A stretch of 64,000 bases of DNA from Methylotuvimicrobium sp018830325 (GCF_044788715.1 NZ_CP173170.1:3410001-3474000), one strand, 5' to 3'; shown: positions 41,357 through 50,345, counted from the stretch's first letter. Numbers and translations are program-made. The notes: generated by a model not told the origin, from the letters alone.

Positions 41357-41929
41357 ATGAGCTTAAAACGAGCCGAACATTTTATAAGCGAGGAAGAGTA
41401 TCTCCAAGGCGAACAAGAAGCCGAGACTAGACATGAATTGATCAATGGAGAAGTCTATGCGATGGCCGGCGCGAATGAAAACCACAATCTAGTGTCGGGC
41501 AACATTTTTTCCGAAGTGAAAAGCCGTCTAAAAGGCTCGCCTTGTAAAACCTTCATGTCGGATATGAAAGTCAAAGCCGGCGGCGATTTTTTTTACCCGG
41601 ATGTCATGGTCGTTTGCGAAGAAGACAACGAACATGAATACTACAAAAGCGCACCGATTTTGATTGTCGAGGTTTTATCCGAAAGCACCCGGAAATTTGA
41701 TAAAACTTCTAAACGTTTAATTTATCAGAATATTCCTAGTTTGGAAGAATATGCGATCATCGAACAAGAACGTTGCGAAATCGAGGTTTTCAGAAGAAAA
41801 GATCACTGGCAGTCGACTTATTACTACCTAGGCGATGACGTCTTCTTTGCTTCGCTAGACGTATCCGTTTCGGTTGAAGACATTTATTATCAAGTCGTCA
41901 ATGCCGACATAATCAAGTATTTTGCCTAA
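41357..41929 (+). CDS. Uma2-family (DUF820) PD-(D/E)XK nuclease-like protein
   Basis: 190 residues. RHELINGEVYAMAGA, FFYPDVMVVCEE (PD) and ILIVEVLSESTRKFD (E-x-L) make the PD-(D/E)XK-like core of the Uma2 family. Such genes are abundant in repeat-rich genomes, with no settled role. It lies between dapD and the small gene of the dap cluster and is flanked by repeats, so probably a later insertion. Confidence 0.85.
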   Translation: MSLKRAEHFISEEEYLQGEQEAETRHELINGEVYAMAGANENHNLVSGNIFSEVKSRLKGSPCKTFMSDMKVKAGGDFFYPDVMVVCEEDNEHEYYKSAPILIVEVLSESTRKFDKTSKRLIYQNIPSLEEYAIIEQERCEIEVFRRKDHWQSTYYYLGDDVFFASLDVSVSVEDIYYQVVNADIIKYFA

Positions 41930-42011
41930 CGCTGATTTTTTCCGCTATCCGAACAAGGTACGCGATGTGTACCCTACAAAATTTTAACTCTTAACCAACC
42001 ACACCTCGACC

Positions 42012-42254
42012 ATGACTGAAAATTTATCCAACGATGCCGTTATCTACGCAATGCTTTCGATCAACAGCGAAATTGCCATACAAAAAGATTATCTCGATTC
42101 GCCGGAACTGCCGGTAGACGAAAAAGAATACGAAGAAGAAACGCTCGCCGATCTCGAGCAAGCCTTGATGGAGTTTATCGAGCTGTATAAAAACCGCCTT
42201 AAAGCGGATAAAACCCTGCCTAGCCTAGATGAGCTGTTATATAGCGAATTATAA
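42012..42254 (+). CDS. Small acidic protein, unknown
   Basis: 80 residues, acidic, predicted helical (LADLEQALMEFIELYKNRL). It lies 9 bp before the ArsC-like gene and is likely co-transcribed. I do not recognise the family. Confidence 0.6.
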   Translation: MTENLSNDAVIYAMLSINSEIAIQKDYLDSPELPVDEKEYEEETLADLEQALMEFIELYKNRLKADKTLPSLDELLYSEL

Positions 42255-42263
42255 ACCCGACCT

Positions 42264-42611
42264 ATGCCTACACTTTACGGAATCAAAAACTGCGACACGA
42301 TCAAGAAAGCCCGAAAGTGGCTCGACCAAAACGGCATTGATTACCGCTTTCACGATTATCGGGAAGACGGCTTGACGACCGAATTGCTGAAAAACTTTTT
42401 GGCTCGAAGCGACTGGCAAACATTGCTCAACCAGCGCAGCACCAGTTGGCGGCAACTTGATGCGGCACAAAAATCCGACCTGGACGAAGACAAGGCTTTA
42501 AAATTGATGCTCGAAACGCCGACACTGATCAAACGCCCCGTGCTAGACAACGGGGGCCAACTGGTCGTCGGCTTTAAGGCTGAACAATATCAAGCCGAAT
42601 TTGACCTCTAA
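42264..42611 (+). CDS. ArsC/Spx-like reductase (YffB type)
   Basis: 115 residues, thioredoxin-like. LYGIKNCDTIKKARKWL holds the single N-terminal Cys; DYREDGL, TPTLIKRPVLD (cis-Pro region) and GFKAEQYQ complete the ArsC-family pattern. In many gammaproteobacteria this gene precedes dapE; arsenate reduction is unlikely, and thiol chemistry is inferred. Confidence 0.85.
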   Translation: MPTLYGIKNCDTIKKARKWLDQNGIDYRFHDYREDGLTTELLKNFLARSDWQTLLNQRSTSWRQLDAAQKSDLDEDKALKLMLETPTLIKRPVLDNGGQLVVGFKAEQYQAEFDL

Positions 42612-42896
42612 CTCCTTTTCAAGCCGCCTCGAACGTTTTGGTTTGCTTTGAACACGGTCGAAACGCTTAGGACGGGGTTACAAACCCCGTCCTGCATAGG
42701 GTACTGTAGGGTGCGCATCGCGCACCTTTCCACGGTACCGAACCAGACGCAAGTCCCGACCCAGGTGCGCGATGCGCACCCTAGCGCTTTATAATTCATG
42801 ATGACTAACAATAATCCAAGTTTAATACTCCCTTTTGATTGAAAAACCATCTAAGAATAAAAGGTATGGGATGTGTCTATCGAGGACCGCCGTTCA

Positions 42897-42961
42897 CCCA
42901 GCACCTAAATTATCTCAGATAGTTAACCATAGCCAATGGACTATGGAATTTAGGTGCTGGG
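42897..42961. mobile_element. Nested palindromic element (copy 5), no clear duplication
   Basis: Same 65-bp palindrome. Flanks are TTCA (42893-42896) and TAAA, so the duplication is degraded, and the surroundings (TCTATCGAGGACCGCC) differ from the TATACC host; TCTATCGAGGACAGCC recurs at 46724-46741. Confidence 0.75.
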
Positions 42962-43042
42962 TAAACCCATCCATGGGGGCTTGACGGCAGCGATCCCTGC
43001 TGCCGACATCCTCGCTAGCCACACCCCATACCTTCATAAAGT

Positions 43043-43202
43043 TATACCTATCGGAGATCAAAATTCGGCACCGGGGTGCCCGTCAAAGGACGCCGTGAAT
43101 ACGTCCATGTAGGCTCTATGCCAGCTCCATGCTGGCAAAGCCTTTGCCGAGCACCCCGGCGCCTCCTAAGACACTGCCGAAATTTGAAGTGCGAAAGGTA
43201 TA
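43043..43202. mobile_element. TATACC...GGTATA element, empty form (copy E)
   Basis: TATACCTATCGGAGATC ... GAAGTGCGAAAGGTATA. The central GGACGCCGTGAATACGTCC is intact, as in copy A. Confidence 0.82.
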
Positions 43203-43404
43203 GCTAATTTTTGAGTATAAAGGGAGTAAAGCGGGAACATAGAAATTAGCTAAAATCGCTTTTTTTTCGACAGTCTCCCCCTAGCCCCTCTTTTTCAAAG
43301 AGAGGGGCTGAATACTTTCCTTCCGAGCAAAGAATTTGAAAATTAGCGAAAACGCCTCATTCAATAACAACGAAATACGCTACAAAACCTGCCGTACATA
43401 AATC

Positions 43405-44532
43405 ATGAACGATCCATTGGAATTACTTAAAGACTTGATCAGCCGCCCATCGGTCACGCCCGACGACGCCGGATGCATGGAACTGCTTGCCGAACGCCTC
43501 GAGAAAACGGGCTTCCGCGCCGAATATCTCGATTTCGAAGATACCCGGAATATTTTTCTGAAACGCGGCGAAGACAAACCGCTGTTCGTTTTTCTCGGTC
43601 ACACCGACGTCGTGCCGACCGGCCCGATCGAACGCTGGCATTCGCCGCCGTTCGAGCCGACGATAAAGGACGGTAAACTCTACGGAAGGGGCGCGGCAGA
43701 CATGAAAAGCGGCATCGCCTGTTTCGTCACTGCAGTCGAACGCTTCATCGAAAAACACCCGGATCACCGAGGCTCAATCGCGATCATGCTAACCAGCGAC
43801 GAAGAAGGCCCCGCGACGAACGGCGTCGTCAAGGTCATTGAAACCCTGGAACAACGCAACGAAAAAATCGACTGGTGCCTGGTCGGCGAACCGTCGAGCG
43901 ACAAAAAGCTTGGCGACGTCATTCGAGTCGGTCGGCGCGGCTCGCTGTGCGCGAAACTGACCGTACACGGCATACAAGGCCATGTCGCCTACCCAGAAAT
44001 CGCCGAGAACCCGATTCATCGTTTCGCCCCGGCACTCAAAGAACTAACCGAGGAAATCTGGGATAGGGGCAATGCATTCTTTCCACCGACCAGCTTACAA
44101 GTCTCGAACTTCAACGCCGGCACCGGCGCCGAAAACATCATTCCAGGCAGTATCGAGGTTCAGTTCAACCTGAGATTCAGCACTGAATCAAACGAAGACA
44201 GTATCAAAAGGCGCACACAAGCCATTCTGGATAAATACGATTTAAAATATGATTTGGAATGGCGATTGTCGGGAAAACCTTTTTTGACCGACAAAGGCGA
44301 ATTGATCAATGCGGTACACGCCGGGATCTATTCGGTCACCGGTTTCGAACCGGTCGACGATACCGGCGGAGGAACCTCGGACGGACGTTTCGTCGCCCCC
44401 ACCGGCGCACAAGTCGTCGAACTCGGACCGATCAACGCCACGATTCACAAAATCAACGAAAACGTCGACCTTAAAGATTTGGACACTCTGACCGATATCT
44501 ATCACAACACACTGGTTGAATTGATGATATAA
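43405..44532 (+). CDS. dapE: Succinyl-diaminopimelate desuccinylase
   Basis: 375 residues, M20 metallohydrolase. Zinc ligands are in FLGHTDVVPTG, GRGAADMKSG and SDEEGPA (catalytic Glu pair); the lid domain follows GRRGSLCAKLTVHG; the C-terminal GGGTSDGRF and NATIHKINE complete the family. Releases succinate to give LL-diaminopimelate. Confidence 0.95.
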   Translation: MNDPLELLKDLISRPSVTPDDAGCMELLAERLEKTGFRAEYLDFEDTRNIFLKRGEDKPLFVFLGHTDVVPTGPIERWHSPPFEPTIKDGKLYGRGAADMKSGIACFVTAVERFIEKHPDHRGSIAIMLTSDEEGPATNGVVKVIETLEQRNEKIDWCLVGEPSSDKKLGDVIRVGRRGSLCAKLTVHGIQGHVAYPEIAENPIHRFAPALKELTEEIWDRGNAFFPPTSLQVSNFNAGTGAENIIPGSIEVQFNLRFSTESNEDSIKRRTQAILDKYDLKYDLEWRLSGKPFLTDKGELINAVHAGIYSVTGFEPVDDTGGGTSDGRFVAPTGAQVVELGPINATIHKINENVDLKDLDTLTDIYHNTLVELMI

Positions 44533-44546
44533 ACTCGGAGGGTAGC

Positions 44547-44765
44547 ATGCCCGAAATCAAACTACCCGGACCAATGCGCATGGTCTGGGGAAGCCTCGGC
44601 TGTTTTTGGCTAGCGGGAATAATAAACAAAGGCTTTTATACGACGGCCGTTATACTGCTTTTATTCGTTCCGGTACTAATTATTATTAACGGAGAGACGC
44701 CTAGCCAAATGAGAAAACTGCAGAAAGCCCCTCGCACAGAGCCATCCGATTCATCAGCCGCATAG
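44547..44765 (+). CDS. Small membrane protein
   Basis: 72 residues with two close hydrophobic helices (VWGSLGCFWLAGIIN and TAVILLLFVPVLIIING) and a basic tail. GGAGGG lies 7 nt upstream of the ATG. It follows dapE by 14 bp. Unknown function. Confidence 0.6.
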   Translation: MPEIKLPGPMRMVWGSLGCFWLAGIINKGFYTTAVILLLFVPVLIIINGETPSQMRKLQKAPRTEPSDSSAA

Positions 44766-44818
44766 ACTCCGAGCGAATATCTCACGGATTTACTTCTGGG
44801 CTTGGTACATTATCTATC

Positions 44819-45221
44819 TTAGGATTTGGTCGCAAATAACCCCCCTATTTTAGGGAAGGTTCGGTTGCTCGATTGGCAGGTGTCGGCGGCAGGGCAGATT
44901 TTTGCTCCTGCAAAATCTGCATTCACGCCATCCATGGCGTTTGCAGATTTTTGCTCCTCGGCAATTGCTGAGTTACAAGGATGTAACGAATGCAGAAAAT
45001 GCAGGAGCATTTTTCTGCCCTGCATCGCCTAAAGCGCCTACTGTTGGTGCTCTAATACACGCCATCCATGGCGTAATGCAAAATCTGCATTCATGCCATC
45101 CATGGCAATCAGATTCCGCCGTCAAGCCTACACGGAAGTATTCACGGCATCCTGCCAAGCGAGTTACCGAACCCTAAACAAAGCCCATAGTTCCAGGACG
45201 TTATTTATCACGAAATCCTAA
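44819..45221. repeat. TTAGGATTT-ended repeat, long copy (403 bp)
   Basis: Left end TTAGGATTTGGTCGCAAATAAC, right end GTTATTTATCACGAAATCCTAA. The interior is expanded by nested ACGCCATCCATGGCGT and GCAGATTTTTGCTCCT segments. Its last bases supply the TAG stop of the coiled-coil gene on the minus strand. Confidence 0.75.
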
Positions 45222-45661
45222 GTCAATTTTACGATAGCAATAACGGCGGAAACGGTTAAACCTAACGACCAAAACATAAACCGATCCATGCGTCGGGTAA
45301 TAGCGGTTAAATGCTTGTCCATTTGTTCAAAACGCTTATCGACTTCCTCAAAACGCTTATCGACTTGTTCAAAACGTTTATCAACTTGCTCAAAACGCTT
45401 ATCGACTTGTTCAAAACGATTATTCATATCGGAACGCATTTCTTCAAAACGTTTATCGACTTGCTCGAAACGCTTTTGAGTCATCTCAAAGCCTTGCATC
45501 ATCAACTCTCGCTGATGTTTAAGCTCCTCCTCGACACGAACGATACGCTCACGAAGCTCAAGCTCATAACGCACATTCGCATTAACTACTTCCGGACGCG
45601 CCGCAATACTTTGATCGATGAGTTTTTGTATTTGTATTAAATCTTCTTGGGCGAGTGCCAT
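45218..45661 (-). CDS. Coiled-coil membrane-anchored protein with tandem VDKRFEQ heptads
   Basis: 147 residues from ATG 45661. After a leader (EDLIQIQKLIDQSI) come helical heptads, including four to six near-identical R-F-E-Q-V-D-K units encoded by a 21-bp tandem repeat (about 45330-45470), and a single C-terminal helix MFWSLGLTVSAVIAIVKL. The layout resembles DUF1640-type (CCDC90-like) anchored coiled coils. Repeat number may vary by slippage. The stop lies in the adjacent mobile repeat, so the native C-terminus may have been altered. Confidence 0.65.
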   Translation of the reverse strand: MALAQEDLIQIQKLIDQSIAARPEVVNANVRYELELRERIVRVEEELKHQRELMMQGFEMTQKRFEQVDKRFEEMRSDMNNRFEQVDKRFEQVDKRFEQVDKRFEEVDKRFEQMDKHLTAITRRMDRFMFWSLGLTVSAVIAIVKLT

Positions 45662-45740
45662 CTTAATGGCTCCATAAAAAACAGTAAGTAATAGCGGATA
45701 TACTAGCCATAACGCTTTGGTAAAACAACTTCTTGGGTGA

Positions 45741-46122
45741 ATGACTGAAATTTCCAGTTTGAACATGTTCACGCAGTATACTGCACTGGGCTTTATGGAG
45801 ACCTTGGAACTGGTCGAACTCAAAGGCGAGTTAAAAAAGAAAATCAACCAACTGCTCAAATTCGATGTGCTCATCATCGACGAGTTGGGCTACCTGCCGA
45901 TGAACAAACAAGGCATGCACAACCTGTTTCAGTTCATCAACGCGCTATACGAATACCGCTCGGTGATCCTGACCACCAACAAGGAATTTACCACTGGGGC
46001 GAGTTTTTATCGATGACAACGTCGCCGTGCCCATCGTCGACCGCATCATCCATCATTCACATATTTTTATGCTCGGAGGGGAAAGTTATCGACTCAAATC
46101 AAAGCTAAATCAAGCATCGTAA
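45741..46122 (+). pseudogene. istB: istB remnant (IS21 helper ATPase), truncated and frameshifted
   Basis: The reading frame resumes IstB at TALGFMETLELVELKGELK and has the Walker B region VLIIDELGYLPMNKQG and RSVILTTNKEF. Walker A is missing. At about 46000 one base is lost: ACCACTGGGGCG instead of an ACC-AAC-TGG-GGC form; in the shifted frame the protein continues DDNVAVPIVDRIIHHSHIF to a TAA at 46120. Together with the terminal repeats at 46134-46177 this is the decayed right part of an IS21 element. Confidence 0.85.
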
Positions 46123-46133
46123 CCCTGGAAAAG

Positions 46134-46183
46134 TGGCTCAATTTTAATGGCCAAAACTGGCTCAATTCTGTTGGCCATTGACA
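46134..46183. mobile_element. IS21-family right end with two terminal subrepeats
   Basis: TGGCTCAATTTTAATGGCCA (46134-46153) and TGGCTCAATTCTGTTGGCCA (46158-46177) are spaced 24 bp apart, followed by TTGACA, the typical multiple-repeat end of IS21 relatives. No left end is seen in the window. Confidence 0.7.
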
Positions 46184-46460
46184 AAGACGAAAAAGGCATT
46201 TGGCACTATACCGACAAGGCGCCCGACCTACGCCATCCGAAATGATTACGGCGACCTGGTACAAGTGGAAGTCGCTTTTGTCGAGAACGAGAATACTTTG
46301 GGCAATCCGGCGTTGCCGCATCGCTTTATCGTGCCTATCAAGGCGGAACTGTCAGAGCGGACAGGTTTCTTGTCTGTCTTCTTAGTTTTAGCCCTATCCT
46401 AAGCTTTGCTTTTTTAATAAATTGGCATATTGCCTACAGCTTTAATTTGCATAGGGGCTT
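46184..46460. other. Decayed coding remnant
   Basis: Short frames such as DEKGIWHYTDKAPDLRHPK and RNDYGDLVQVEVAFVENEN with ALPHRFIVPIKAEL suggest a broken gene with a frameshift near 46243. I do not recognise the parent family. Confidence 0.35.
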
Positions 46461-46464
46461 GCTA

Positions 46465-46709
46465 ATGGCAATGATTGTATTTGATAAGCATAAGTTTGTT
46501 CGCAAATTGCAAGAGGCGGGCTTTGATCAAAAGCAAGCAGAGGGATTGACCGAAGCAATACGCGCGGCAATTGACGAATCCGAACTGGTAACTAAAAAGA
46601 TTAACAGGTTAAGCTTGCGCCCATCAAAGCCGATCTGAATCTTCTCAAATGGATGATGATTGCACTCATCGCCCTTGCGATTGCCAATTTCTCCAAGCAA
46701 TTTTTATAA
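46465..46709 (+). pseudogene. DUF1640-like coiled-coil protein, frameshifted
   Basis: From ATG 46465 the frame gives MAMIVFDKHKFVRKLQEAGF and DQKQAEGLTEAIRAAIDES, the DUF1640 start. It shifts at about 46605; the other frame carries KADLNLLKWMMIALIALAI and ends at TAA 46707-46709. The central coiled coil is deleted. It is a plausible relative of the protein at 45218-45661. Confidence 0.65.
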
Positions 46710-46781
46710 TCACTCCCGGGATATGTCTATCGAGGACAGCCGCAAAGCCTACTACTTGTAGAAGTTATTTTGCGCATATCC

Positions 46782-47495
46782 TTAAGCCCGTTGCAAACGC
46801 TCCGGAATCACCGTAAAAAATTGTTTGAAATGCGGCATGAAGCTGATTGTTATTGGTATCGAGAACAGGCAATAAATCGCCGCCGCCTCGCCAGTCGACA
46901 CGCCGAATAGCCATTGCGGCATCAGCAAGGTCATCAAGGCCATGACGCAGTGGTAGGAAGCCATCTTCCAATTGTCGGGCCAAATATACCCGCTCAACGC
47001 CAAGGCGAACAATGATCCATGGGTTACGAGCAAACCGAAAGCACTCGGTATTGCATAACCTATGTGATAAATCCCGCTATAAAGACAAGCCACTTTGTTA
47101 CCGATAAAGTTCGGCTCGATTCCGAATAATTGCCACTCCTTAGGCAGGAAATTAAAGATGAGGAATAACGAACTCAAGGTCGCGCTAAAGTAGAACGCTT
47201 TTTTGAGTGCTTCTTTATCGGAGGAATAACTTGCCAATGCCGGCATAATCGCAAATGCCTGCAGGCTGATGTGATAAGTCGATAATTCGCTGAGGAAAAG
47301 ATTTGTGCCGTAACCGCATTGATCGGCAACCGGGTAGGCAAAATATTGAATGAATTCCATCAGTGAAAAATGCAATATTGCGTAGGCTCTGGCCAATCTC
47401 GCCGGCAGAGTTTCGCTCTTATCTAAAAAAGTCACGCTAGAAGCAGCCAGGCCTACCACGCCCAGACCCAAAGACATATTCGCACTAAAACACAT
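46782..47495 (-). CDS. Multi-spanning membrane protein of the MCFSA-start (DUF6629/DUF5765-like) group
   Basis: 237 residues, about seven helices. It begins MCFSANMSLGLGVVGLAA, the characteristic start of this family, and keeps HFSLMEFIQYFAYPV and SGIYHIGYAIPSAFG. Function unknown. It stands alone between repeat blocks. Confidence 0.7.
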   Translation of the reverse strand: MCFSANMSLGLGVVGLAASSVTFLDKSETLPARLARAYAILHFSLMEFIQYFAYPVADQCGYGTNLFLSELSTYHISLQAFAIMPALASYSSDKEALKKAFYFSATLSSLFLIFNFLPKEWQLFGIEPNFIGNKVACLYSGIYHIGYAIPSAFGLLVTHGSLFALALSGYIWPDNWKMASYHCVMALMTLLMPQWLFGVSTGEAAAIYCLFSIPITISFMPHFKQFFTVIPERLQRA

Positions 47496-47738
47496 GATCA
47501 GTCCGCCATTTAATCGGCAACACGAAGTTTATTATTAAAACCTAAATGCAATCGCTTGGTTGCCGTATCCGAAAAATATCGGCAAAACGCGTAAAATATC
47601 CATTTACGCATGAATCGCCGCCCGTAAATGGAAGGATTCTAACAGACTGACGATAATGATGCTTGAGGGAATATCGATTCGAAAAAGTCTCCAGTCCCTG
47701 GATGTATCCCCACAAAACGCTCGTTCCCATGCTCTGCG
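47496..47738. other. Intergenic sequence before a repeat element
   Basis: No ORF. Includes TTTACGCATGAATCGCCGCCCGTAAATGG, a small inverted repeat, and half of a REP palindrome (CGTTCCCATGCTCTGCG) split by the following element. Confidence 0.4.
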
Positions 47739-48010
47739 CTCATCGTTATACATAAGTCAAGAATTACTGTTTTGCAATCTTAGCTAATGAGGCTTCAATA
47801 CCATTTTTTGTCGCCCAACGTTCCCGACTTCGAAATCGCGATCTGGGGATCGCTCCCACAGAGCATCCGCCCCCTTGTGGGAGCGACGCCTTCGTCGCGA
47901 TTTCGAAGCCACTGATGTTCAATATCCGCAGATTTATCAAACAGCACCGTTTCCAGGTATACGACGAACTCTGTTTAGCAAGTTTACCGATACTTGTGTA
48001 TAACGGCGAG
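47739..48010. mobile_element. REP-targeting element, 272 bp, 9-bp duplication (copy 2)
   Basis: Ends CTCATCGTTATACATAAGT and ACTTGTGTATAACGGCGAG (inverted). TGCTCTGCG flanks at 47730-47738 and 48011-48019. Interior includes a TGTGGGAGCGACGCC-type REP pair and GCACCGTTTCCAGGTATACG. It is about 95% like the copy at 49889-50161 in reverse orientation. Confidence 0.87.
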
Positions 48011-48308
48011 TGCTCTGCGTGGGAATGCCGCTTTAGACGCTCTGCGTCGACTGTGGTTGGCAATTGGATTAAGAAACTGTAGGGAATGTATCGTTGCTCT
48101 TGTCGGGATTATCGACCTATGGGGACGCAGAGCGTCCCGAGATGCATTCCCACGCAGAGCGTAGGAACGATCAAAAAAATTAATATATCTATCAATTTTC
48201 AGCCATAGTAAATTGTTTTATTTGGCTATTTCGTGGGGATACCTCAGCTCCAGCCCCCTTTAACTTTATAGGGGGACTGGAGAGGCTACATCGTCTGATG
48301 AAAAACCG
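48011..48308. repeat. REP palindromes downstream of the lytic transglycosylase gene
   Basis: Unoccupied GACGCAGAGCGTCCC and CCCACGCAGAGCGTAGG palindromes (48122-48170), the same target class as that used by the neighbouring element; the rest is non-coding. Confidence 0.6.
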
Positions 48309-49388
48309 TTACTCCGAGGCGAGGTAATGAGCCGACCCCATCGGGCCTTCATAGTTTATACCTTCGCGAAAATAAGCCAAAGGGTTCGCTGCGATGTCTC
48401 TCGCAGCCAAAAACTGTGCATAATAATTACGCGACGCGAATCCGAATATCGGACTGTTGTATCGTTCGACGATTTGTTCGAAATCGCGGCCGACTTGATT
48501 TTGTGCCCGCGACATTCCGCCGATCCCGTGATTATAAGAAGTCACCGCAGTCGGCCAATCGTTGAGTTTGTTGTAAGCATACTTTAGATAACGAGCCGCG
48601 CCATGAGCCGAGGCGATCGGATCGTGCCGCCGATCGGGTCTGTTTTTACCCGGCATAAATGTTTCGGCGGCTCCTTTCGTAAACTGCCACATGCCGACCG
48701 CGCCGGCGTGAGATTTTGCGGAAGCTTGAAATGACGACTCGACATGCGGCAAATAGGCGAAATCCTCCGGCAAATTATATTCGCGGAAAATTCTTCTAAA
48801 TTGCGCATCATAACGACCGCTGATCTCCATGCCGCGTTTAAAGCGTTCTTTAATGCCGCGTTGCGAACGTAATCTTTGACTGGCCTCAGGCAAAATCTCA
48901 TGCAAATTGCCTTGGCTTTGGATTCTGGCGACGATTTGTTTATCGACTTGGTTTAGCGGAGCTTTAGCTCGCAATTTCCTGTCTAAATCACTCAAGCGAT
49001 TTTTCCAAAATGCTTTGCGCTGTTCGATCATCGTTTTTTGTTGGTTAGTCAAGCCTTCGCCGACATTGCCCGGTAACCTCATCACTTCATAGATAACGCC
49101 CATAAAACGATCATCATGAAACGCGACTTCCGAACGATGCCATACGCCATAAGTCTTACGCCAAAAATCGACCGCCGGCTCCAATGATGGCGGTCTAGGA
49201 AATACGCCCTGTTCCTTTTGCGCGAACTTTGCGGCTATAGCCGGTTTATAGGTCCACTGAGAGCCGATAGAAACTCTTGGCGGAGTCGCCGGTTTAATTT
49301 CAACATGCCGTGAAGGAGAACTGCTGCAAGCCGGCAGCAATACCATTGCCGCGGATAATAATGAAATGACAAGAGTTTGTCGTTGCAT
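48309..49388 (-). CDS. Lytic transglycosylase (MltD-like SLT domain), lipoprotein
   Basis: 359 residues from ATG 49388. Lipobox LLPACSSS. The SLT/GH23 domain at about 200-330 has the catalytic Glu in LPHVESSFQASAKSHAGAVG, then MWQFTKG and VTSYNHGIGGM. No LysM is found, unlike full MltD. It cleaves the glycan strand with 1,6-anhydro product, at the outer membrane inner face. An N-terminal helical domain precedes it. Confidence 0.88.
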   Translation of the reverse strand: MQRQTLVISLLSAAMVLLPACSSSPSRHVEIKPATPPRVSIGSQWTYKPAIAAKFAQKEQGVFPRPPSLEPAVDFWRKTYGVWHRSEVAFHDDRFMGVIYEVMRLPGNVGEGLTNQQKTMIEQRKAFWKNRLSDLDRKLRAKAPLNQVDKQIVARIQSQGNLHEILPEASQRLRSQRGIKERFKRGMEISGRYDAQFRRIFREYNLPEDFAYLPHVESSFQASAKSHAGAVGMWQFTKGAAETFMPGKNRPDRRHDPIASAHGAARYLKYAYNKLNDWPTAVTSYNHGIGGMSRAQNQVGRDFEQIVERYNSPIFGFASRNYYAQFLAARDIAANPLAYFREGINYEGPMGSAHYLASE

Positions 49389-49394
49389 AACCAA

Positions 49395-49878
49395 TCACCA
49401 AAAACTATTTTTTAAAAGACAAAAGATTCGTAATTATTCAAATCCCCCTATCCTTCTCACGCAGAGCGTGGGAATGATAATTGCCGGGGGACTGAATAGT
49501 TACAAAGATTCTTCAGGAATCATTCAAGGAATCGTAACAAAAGCGTTAAGCTTTATTTAAGGATAGTAGGCGGAAATTTAAATTTCTACTCTTTTAATGG
49601 CAATCTTAGCTATTTATTTTTTCGAGAATCGGAATCAAAATATAGCGATGCTAGCCCGCGCTTCCGCCACGACGCTTTATATCTTTATTTCAATTACTTA
49701 CGCCTCAACACAGAATGTCGCAGCGGTATCGTAGGAAATCCTTATATCCTTACCGAATCAATAATCATGCCGGCAATAATTGCCGAACTTCGAACCCAAA
49801 AATACGCACAAAATAATCTCCCCAAATGGTTTCCTCGCCCTGCGCTCATGTAATTATTCACACTCCCTATCGTTCCCA
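49395..49878. other. Non-coding stretch with one REP palindrome
   Basis: CACGCAGAGCGTGGGAATG at 49459-49478 is an unoccupied REP; otherwise AT-rich sequence without a credible gene. Confidence 0.4.
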
Positions 49879-49888
49879 CGCTCCAGCG

Positions 49889-50161
49889 CTCGCCGTTATA
49901 CACAAGTATCGGTAAACTTGCTAAACAGAGTTCGTCGTATACCTGGAAACGGTGCTGTTTGATAAATCTGCGGATATTGAACATCAGTGGCTTCGTAATC
50001 GCGACGAAGGCGTCGCTCCCACAAGGGGGGCGGATGCCCTGTGGGAGCGATCCCCAGATCGCGATTTCGAAGTCGGGAACGTTGGGCGACAAAAAATGGT
50101 ATCGAAGCCTCATTAGCTAAGATTGCAAAACAGTAATTTTTGACTTATGAATAACGATGAG
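49889..50161. mobile_element. REP-targeting element, 273 bp, 10-bp duplication with one mismatch (copy 3)
   Basis: Ends CTCGCCGTTATACACAAGT and ACTTATGAATAACGATGAG. CGCTCCAGCG at 49879-49888 against CGCTCCAGCA at 50162-50171. Inverted relative to the copies at 47739 and 63039. Confidence 0.86.
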
Positions 50162-50214
50162 CGCTCCAGCATGGGAACGAGAATGGCCGTCGGACTGAAT
50201 ACTCACGCCCTCAT

Positions 50215-50345
50215 CGTTACACATAAATTGTACGGTACGCTGCGCGTACCAAAGCCGTGCCCTGGCGGTTCGGTTAGCACATGAATATCGCGGGGCTACC
50301 ATGGTACGCACAGCGTACCCTACGCGGATCACCTAGCGTTAGGTG
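50215..50345. repeat. REP palindromes GGTACGC..GCGTACC and CCTAGCGTTAGG
   Basis: Inverted pair GTACGGTACGCTGCGCGTACC and GGTACGCACAGCGTACCCTAC, related to 11877-11902, then CACCTAGCGTTAGGTGAGGG, which is also at 9133-9152 and 63597-63613. Confidence 0.6.

Larger units (their letters stand above)
42612..43404. repeat. Repeat block upstream of dapE
   Basis: 793 bp without gene. Holds the GGACGGGGTT palindrome (42670-42692), an inverted pair of GGTGCGCATCGCGCACC-type REPs (42707-42727 and 42763-42783), a nested palindrome (42897-42961), a TATACC element (43043-43202), and about 200 bp of unique sequence that must carry the dapE promoter. Confidence 0.75.

Noticed and set aside
45311..45640. Plus-strand frame with leucine-rich heptads (LIDLFKTF)
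   Set aside because: It is the complement of the VDKRFEQ repeat; periodicity carries over to the other strand. The minus-strand protein has start, ribosome spacing and membrane anchor.
47764..48063. Minus-strand frame of 99 codons
   Set aside because: Entirely within the mobile repeat at 47739-48010.
49742..50113. Minus-strand frame of 123 codons
   Set aside because: It runs through the REP-targeting element and REP palindromes; similar frames appear in the other copies only by repetition.
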